Origin: Treponema sp.
Lineage (GTDB): Bacteria; Spirochaetota; Spirochaetia; Treponematales; Breznakiellaceae
NCBI GenBank assembly: GCA_009785545.1
Contig: WQWD01000056.1
Location: forward strand, 1 to 10,841
DNA length: 10,841 bases
Direction of reading: 5' to 3'
The position numbers and the translations under genes are program-made. Below, in pieces: positions 8,128 through 10,841 of the stretch (the stretch's first letter is position 1; every line of letters begins with the position of its first letter). The notes under the pieces were generated by a model that was not told the DNA's origin, searched no databases, and saw nothing but the letters and a program-made list of their open reading frames with translations.

Positions 8128-9273
8128 TTAACTTAATTTGCAAAATACAATGGAATAACTGTGAAAAAAGTTTGTTAACTTTCCTTTTTCATCCGGTAAA
8201 GGACAAATTTCACCACCGCTGCAGGCAAAAAGATATTGAGAATCTCCGGCTATCTCTTTTACTTTGTCTGCCTCAGATGTATTATTCACTCCTAACGCAT
8301 AATAACGTGCCATACAGGAATAACATAAAATCAAGCAGTCTTTTTCTGTAAATGATTCCAATATTTTTTCTATAGGGTGTAAGATGTCATGAGCCATGAT
8401 TTGTCCGATAGTAAAGGTTGAACCTTCTGTTACCTCTCCACGGCATAAAGCGTGTCCTTCCGGTGTAAGAGCATAAATGCCGATAACAACAGGATGTATT
8501 CCGTTTTTACGATCGACAATTAACGGAATCATTTCCAGGCTGTTTTCCAGTTCGGTTTTTGTAAAACCGATTTCTTTGAAATATTCAAGTGGTGTTTTGC
8601 GGTTGATTCTAAAAATCGTATTGCTTTTTGATGACGTAATTGTTGCTTTTTGATTTTTAACTTTGTTTCTTTCAAGACCCACAACAGCAAATGAAAATTT
8701 CGTGTTACCGTATATTGAGCCTAAAACAACCGCATTACGGCTTGTTTTTCCGTTATGTATTGTTGAAGCGGAGGAATAATCTAAATTGTGATCCATAGCA
8801 ACAGTTCCGAATAATGGAATACTTCCTGCCGCTTTATCAATTTCCTTTAATATTAAATCACAACTTGCGTTAATCATCGGGAAATAACATAAAAACAATT
8901 CAGGTTTTTCCTTTGATTCTTCGAGTAATTGTGATATGCCGGTGTTAATTGAGACTCGATAATCGTTTGTTATAGGGATTACAGTTGTTTTAAAAAAGCA
9001 GTCATCACTTGTTAAAACAGTGATACAGAAAATTAATTGGTCTGTTTCTTTGTTGGTTGAGCATAAACAGGTAGTTGCTCCTATACAGTCAAAGGGCAGA
9101 GCCTCACATATTGCCTCAAGAACTCCCGTATCTTCGAATTCAGAAAAGCACGATATGATTCCCAGTGAGTATTTTAGCAGGTTTTTTTCAGGGTCAAGAG
9201 CCGAAGTGATTTCGGCAACGGCGGATTCCACATCTTCAATTTCTCTTGTAATAGCAGAAAATGCTCTAATCAT
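8128..9273 (-). CDS. FIST-domain (FIST_N/FIST_C) ligand-sensing protein
   Basis: FIST proteins are predicted sensors of small ligands, often fused to or encoded beside histidine kinases or cyclic-di-GMP proteins. ATG 9273 is chosen because GGAG (complement of 9282-9285) lies 8 bases upstream; the longer frame starting at TTG 9291 overlaps that site. The protein is 381 residues with no signal peptide or membrane span, so cytoplasmic. FIST_N covers about 30-200 (LGIISCFSEFEDTGVLEAIC, then ALPFDCIGATT, typical of the family) and FIST_C about 225-378, with the signatures CYSCMARYYALG (317-328) and FACSGGEICPL (349-359). It has 16 cysteines, many for its size. The stop is 3 bases from the hybrid kinase start, so both are expected on one transcript. 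The most likely role is ligand input to that kinase; the ligand is unknown, though amino acids have been proposed for the family. Confidence 0.88.
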   Translation of the reverse strand: MIRAFSAITREIEDVESAVAEITSALDPEKNLLKYSLGIISCFSEFEDTGVLEAICEALPFDCIGATTCLCSTNKETDQLIFCITVLTSDDCFFKTTVIPITNDYRVSINTGISQLLEESKEKPELFLCYFPMINASCDLILKEIDKAAGSIPLFGTVAMDHNLDYSSASTIHNGKTSRNAVVLGSIYGNTKFSFAVVGLERNKVKNQKATITSSKSNTIFRINRKTPLEYFKEIGFTKTELENSLEMIPLIVDRKNGIHPVVIGIYALTPEGHALCRGEVTEGSTFTIGQIMAHDILHPIEKILESFTEKDCLILCYSCMARYYALGVNNTSEADKVKEIAGDSQYLFACSGGEICPLPDEKGKLTNFFHSYSIVFCKLS

Positions 9274-9281
9274 TTTAGTTT

Positions 9282-9285
9282 CTCC
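9282..9285 (-). promoter_or_regulatory. Shine-Dalgarno deciding the FIST start
   Basis: On the minus strand GGAG is followed by 8 bases and then ATG (9273-9271). This favours the ATG over the upstream in-frame TTG at 9291-9289, which abuts the GGAG. Confidence 0.75.
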
Positions 9286-9319
9286 AAGCAAGCGGGCTTA
9301 TCAAGCCGAATTATATGTT

Positions 9320-9348
9320 ATTATACTTAAAAATGGTGGTATTGGCAA
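9320..9348 (-). promoter_or_regulatory. Sigma70-like promoter for the FIST-kinase operon
   Basis: Reading the minus strand, TTGCCA (plus 9348-9343) is followed after exactly 17 bases by a perfect TATAAT (plus 9325-9320). Predicted transcription start is near 9313, giving a leader of about 40 bases before ATG 9273 that contains the GGAG. The -35 hexamer shares bases with the -35 of the divergent tatT promoter. Confidence 0.72.
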
Positions 9349-9369
9349 TAGAAAAAAATATGTTATAAT
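9342..9369 (+). promoter_or_regulatory. Sigma70-like extended -10 promoter for tatT
   Basis: TTGGCA (9342-9347), 16-base spacer, perfect TATAAT (9364-9369), preceded by TGT so the element is an extended -10 of the form TGnTATAAT (9361-9369). The predicted start of transcription, about 7 bases after the -10, falls at about 9376, next to the ATG at 9377. Confidence 0.75.
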
Positions 9370-9376
9370 TAACATT

Positions 9377-10324
9377 ATGAAGACAAAAGTAGTTTTAATT
9401 GGAATCTTGTTATTTAGCTGTCTGTTCCTGTATTCATGTTCAATAAACAGAATGGCAATGAACATGATTGCTGATGCGCTTACCGGAGAGGGCAGCGCCG
9501 ATGTTTTTGCCGGGGATCCCGATCCCCAATTGATAGGCGATGCGCTTCCTTTTGCCATAAAGATGTATGAAGCGTTATTGTCGCAAAATCCAACCCATCA
9601 GGGGCTGATGTTAACCACCGGCTCGCTCTTTATCATGTATGCCAATGCCTTTGTTCAAGGGTCTGCGGAGAAGCTTGCTCACTATGAATGGCAGCAGCGT
9701 GAAGCCGCCCTCGCACGGGCAAAACAGTTGTATTTGCGGGGAATTGCCATCCTCGACAACGCTCTGGAGGCAAGACATCGCGGCTTTAGGCAGGCTATGG
9801 CCAATGAAGAGGTTAGAGACAGTTTCCTGCGCAGGTTCAGGAGAGAGGATGTAGGGCTTTTGTATTGGGCTGTAGCCGGCGGGCTTTCCGCTTACTCCAT
9901 CGATCTTCTTAATTTTGAATTGAGCGCGCGTATACCAGAATGGAATGCGATGATTCACAGGGCATACGAGCTTGATCCCAATTTTGGCGGCTGGGCTTTA
10001 AACGAATTTTTCATAATTTTTTACGCTTCTTTGCCCGAAGTGCTTGGCGGAAATTTAGAGCTGGCGAGACATCATTTCCGGCTGGCAGTGGAAAAATCAG
10101 GGGGGACTTCGACAAGCGCATTTTTGTCTTATGCCAGAAATATAGACATTCCGGCTCAAGATTATGACAATTTTAGGTATAATCTTGAAAAAGCCCTCGC
10201 TATTGATGTCGATGTGAATGTATCAACTCGGCTTGTAAACATTATCAATCAGCGAAAAGCCCGCTGGCTGCTTGATAATGCATGGTTGTATTTTTCCTTC
10301 CTTCCAATTCCGGATGATTTTTGA
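9377..10324 (+). CDS. tatT: TRAP transporter T-component lipoprotein (TatT family, TPR-like)
   Basis: Periplasmic lipoprotein associated with TRAP transporters in treponemes; T. pallidum TatT (Tp0956) is a TPR-like protein that works with the binding protein TatP. ATG 9377, 315 residues. The signal peptide has Lys2/Lys4, a hydrophobic core and the lipobox LYSC with Cys21 as the lipidated residue, which fixes the start; the open frame extends far upstream but only as antisense to FIST. The mature part is helical with degenerate TPR-like pairs: about 52-130 (PFAIKMYEALLSQNPTHQG), 155-200 (LLYWAVAGGLSAYS and AYELDPNFGG), and 205-280 (LGGNLELARHHFRLAVEKSGG, NLEKALAIDVD). NIINQRKARWLLDNAW near the C-terminus is typical of the family. 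The binding-protein gene starts 34 bases downstream. No Shine-Dalgarno precedes the ATG. The substrate is unknown. Confidence 0.88.
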   Translation: MKTKVVLIGILLFSCLFLYSCSINRMAMNMIADALTGEGSADVFAGDPDPQLIGDALPFAIKMYEALLSQNPTHQGLMLTTGSLFIMYANAFVQGSAEKLAHYEWQQREAALARAKQLYLRGIAILDNALEARHRGFRQAMANEEVRDSFLRRFRREDVGLLYWAVAGGLSAYSIDLLNFELSARIPEWNAMIHRAYELDPNFGGWALNEFFIIFYASLPEVLGGNLELARHHFRLAVEKSGGTSTSAFLSYARNIDIPAQDYDNFRYNLEKALAIDVDVNVSTRLVNIINQRKARWLLDNAWLYFSFLPIPDDF

Positions 10325-10330
10325 TATAAT
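10322..10330 (+). promoter_or_regulatory. Possible extended -10 element before the TRAP binding-protein gene
   Basis: TGATATAAT, the TGnTATAAT form of an extended -10, overlaps the TGA stop of tatT and would place a start near 10337, 22 bases before the next ATG. The -35 region is poor (TTCCAA at 10302-10307), and the same 13-base string also occurs inside the kinase gene at 5688-5700, so it may be chance. Confidence 0.3.
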
Positions 10331-10345
10331 TTATGTTTGACCATA

Positions 10346-10352
10346 AGAGGAG
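10346..10352 (+). promoter_or_regulatory. Strong Shine-Dalgarno of the TRAP binding-protein gene
   Basis: AGAGGAG lies 6 bases before the ATG at 10359 and fixes that start. It contrasts with tatT, which has no such site. Confidence 0.8.
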
Positions 10353-10358
10353 TATAAT

Positions 10359-10841
10359 ATGAAAAAATTAGTAATTTTTGTTTTTTTGATTTTTATTTCG
10401 TTTGGCATGGCTTATGCCCAGCGCGGCACTGCCCGTGCCGATGTCGTAAATATCAGGTTTGCGTCTCCGTTGCCCAGAAATTCTGAATGGGGCAGAGCTC
10501 TTGATCGTCTTGCGGCTGAATGGCAGCAGGCGACAAACAACCAGCTTCGTGTAGTCGTTAGCCATGACGGAAGAGAAGGCAGCGAAATGAGAATGCTTTC
10601 TTCACTTGCGAGCAATTCCATTCAAGCCGGGATTTTTACTTCCGCAGGGCTTACTGAAATTGTTCCCGCCGTAATAAATTTAAGCGTTCCATTTTTAATC
10701 GCGAATGAGGCCGAACTGAGTGCTGTCCTTGGCGAAGTGCTGCCAATTTTGGAAACAAAAATCCATGATGATTTTGTGATACTTGCCTGGTCTAAAGGCG
10801 GCTGGGTTTATCTGTTTTCAAGAGAGCCGATATTAACGCCC
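10359..10841 (+). CDS. TRAP transporter solute-binding protein, DctP/TatP family (3' partial)
   Basis: Periplasmic binding protein that captures the substrate, typically a carboxylate or related compound, for a TRAP secondary transporter. ATG 10359 follows a strong AGAGGAG; 161 codons are visible without a stop, about half of the usual 320-340. Residues 1-20 are a signal peptide cleaved after AYA, with no lipobox. The mature start (VVNIRFASPLPRNSEWGRALDRLAAEWQQATNNQLRV) is the DctP opening: a beta strand, then a helix, then the next strand. It continues with EMRMLSSLASNSIQAGIFTSAGLTEIVPA and SVPFLIANEAEL, the family's substrate-pocket edge, and then WSKGGWVYLFSREPI, matching the domain crossover region. 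Position directly after tatT matches the T. pallidum tatT-tatP order, where the fused membrane subunit follows. The ligand-binding Arg usual further on lies outside the window. Confidence 0.9.
   Translation, partial: MKKLVIFVFLIFISFGMAYAQRGTARADVVNIRFASPLPRNSEWGRALDRLAAEWQQATNNQLRVVVSHDGREGSEMRMLSSLASNSIQAGIFTSAGLTEIVPAVINLSVPFLIANEAELSAVLGEVLPILETKIHDDFVILAWSKGGWVYLFSREPILTP

Noticed and set aside
9341..9349. ATTGGCAAT read as a dedicated regulator operator
   Set aside because: The short near-palindrome is fully explained by the two overlapping -35 hexamers, so no separate operator is claimed.
9020..9376. In-frame extension of the tatT reading frame far upstream of ATG 9377
   Set aside because: It is antisense to the FIST gene and crosses both promoters. 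A perfect lipoprotein signal peptide begins at ATG 9377.
10368..10621. Two minus-strand frames opposite the TRAP binding-protein gene
   Set aside because: They overlap a clear DctP coding sequence with signal peptide and strong ribosome-binding site, and show no domain signal.

Overview
The window looks like a piece of a spirochaete chromosome, most probably a Treponema-like host-associated species. The case rests on three things. A TPR-type lipoprotein of the TatT family sits directly before a DctP-type TRAP binding protein, the arrangement known from Treponema pallidum (Tp0956/Tp0957). The efflux adaptor lacks the usual alpha-helical hairpin, as described for Borrelia BesA. The signalling proteins also have a treponeme-like style. 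Genus assignment is inference. Gene density is very high: no stretch over about 110 bases is without a gene, and there are no rRNA, tRNA, IS or CRISPR elements.

Region 1 (1-5380, + strand) is a tripartite RND efflux operon: a TolC-family outer-membrane factor cut by the left edge, a short periplasmic adaptor whose GTG start overlaps the TolC stop, and a 1055-residue RND inner-membrane pump. Its promoter and any local regulator lie upstream of the window.

Region 2 (5371-9273, - strand) is a two-gene signalling unit. A FIST-domain ligand-sensing protein is followed after 3 bases by a soluble hybrid histidine kinase. The kinase has PAS, HisKA, HATPase, a degenerate receiver, a true receiver, an HPt domain and an extra helical C-terminal tail. 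It runs convergent to the pump operon, and the two stop codons overlap by 10 bases. No output response regulator is present.

Region 3 (9377-10841, + strand) is the start of a TRAP transporter locus: the lipoprotein TatT, then the periplasmic binding protein TatP/DctP, cut by the right edge. Membrane subunits (DctQ/DctM) would be expected just outside.

The most striking non-coding structure is the 103-base gap between FIST and tatT. Two strong sigma70-like promoters are arranged back to back, and their -35 hexamers occupy the same bases (9342-9348). RNA polymerase probably cannot fire both at once, which physically couples the sensory unit to the transporter operon. The tatT promoter also places its start of transcription almost on the ATG, with no Shine-Dalgarno, so tatT may be translated from a leaderless mRNA. 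A working hypothesis is that FIST-kinase and TatT-TatP form one sense-and-uptake module for the same or a related small molecule.
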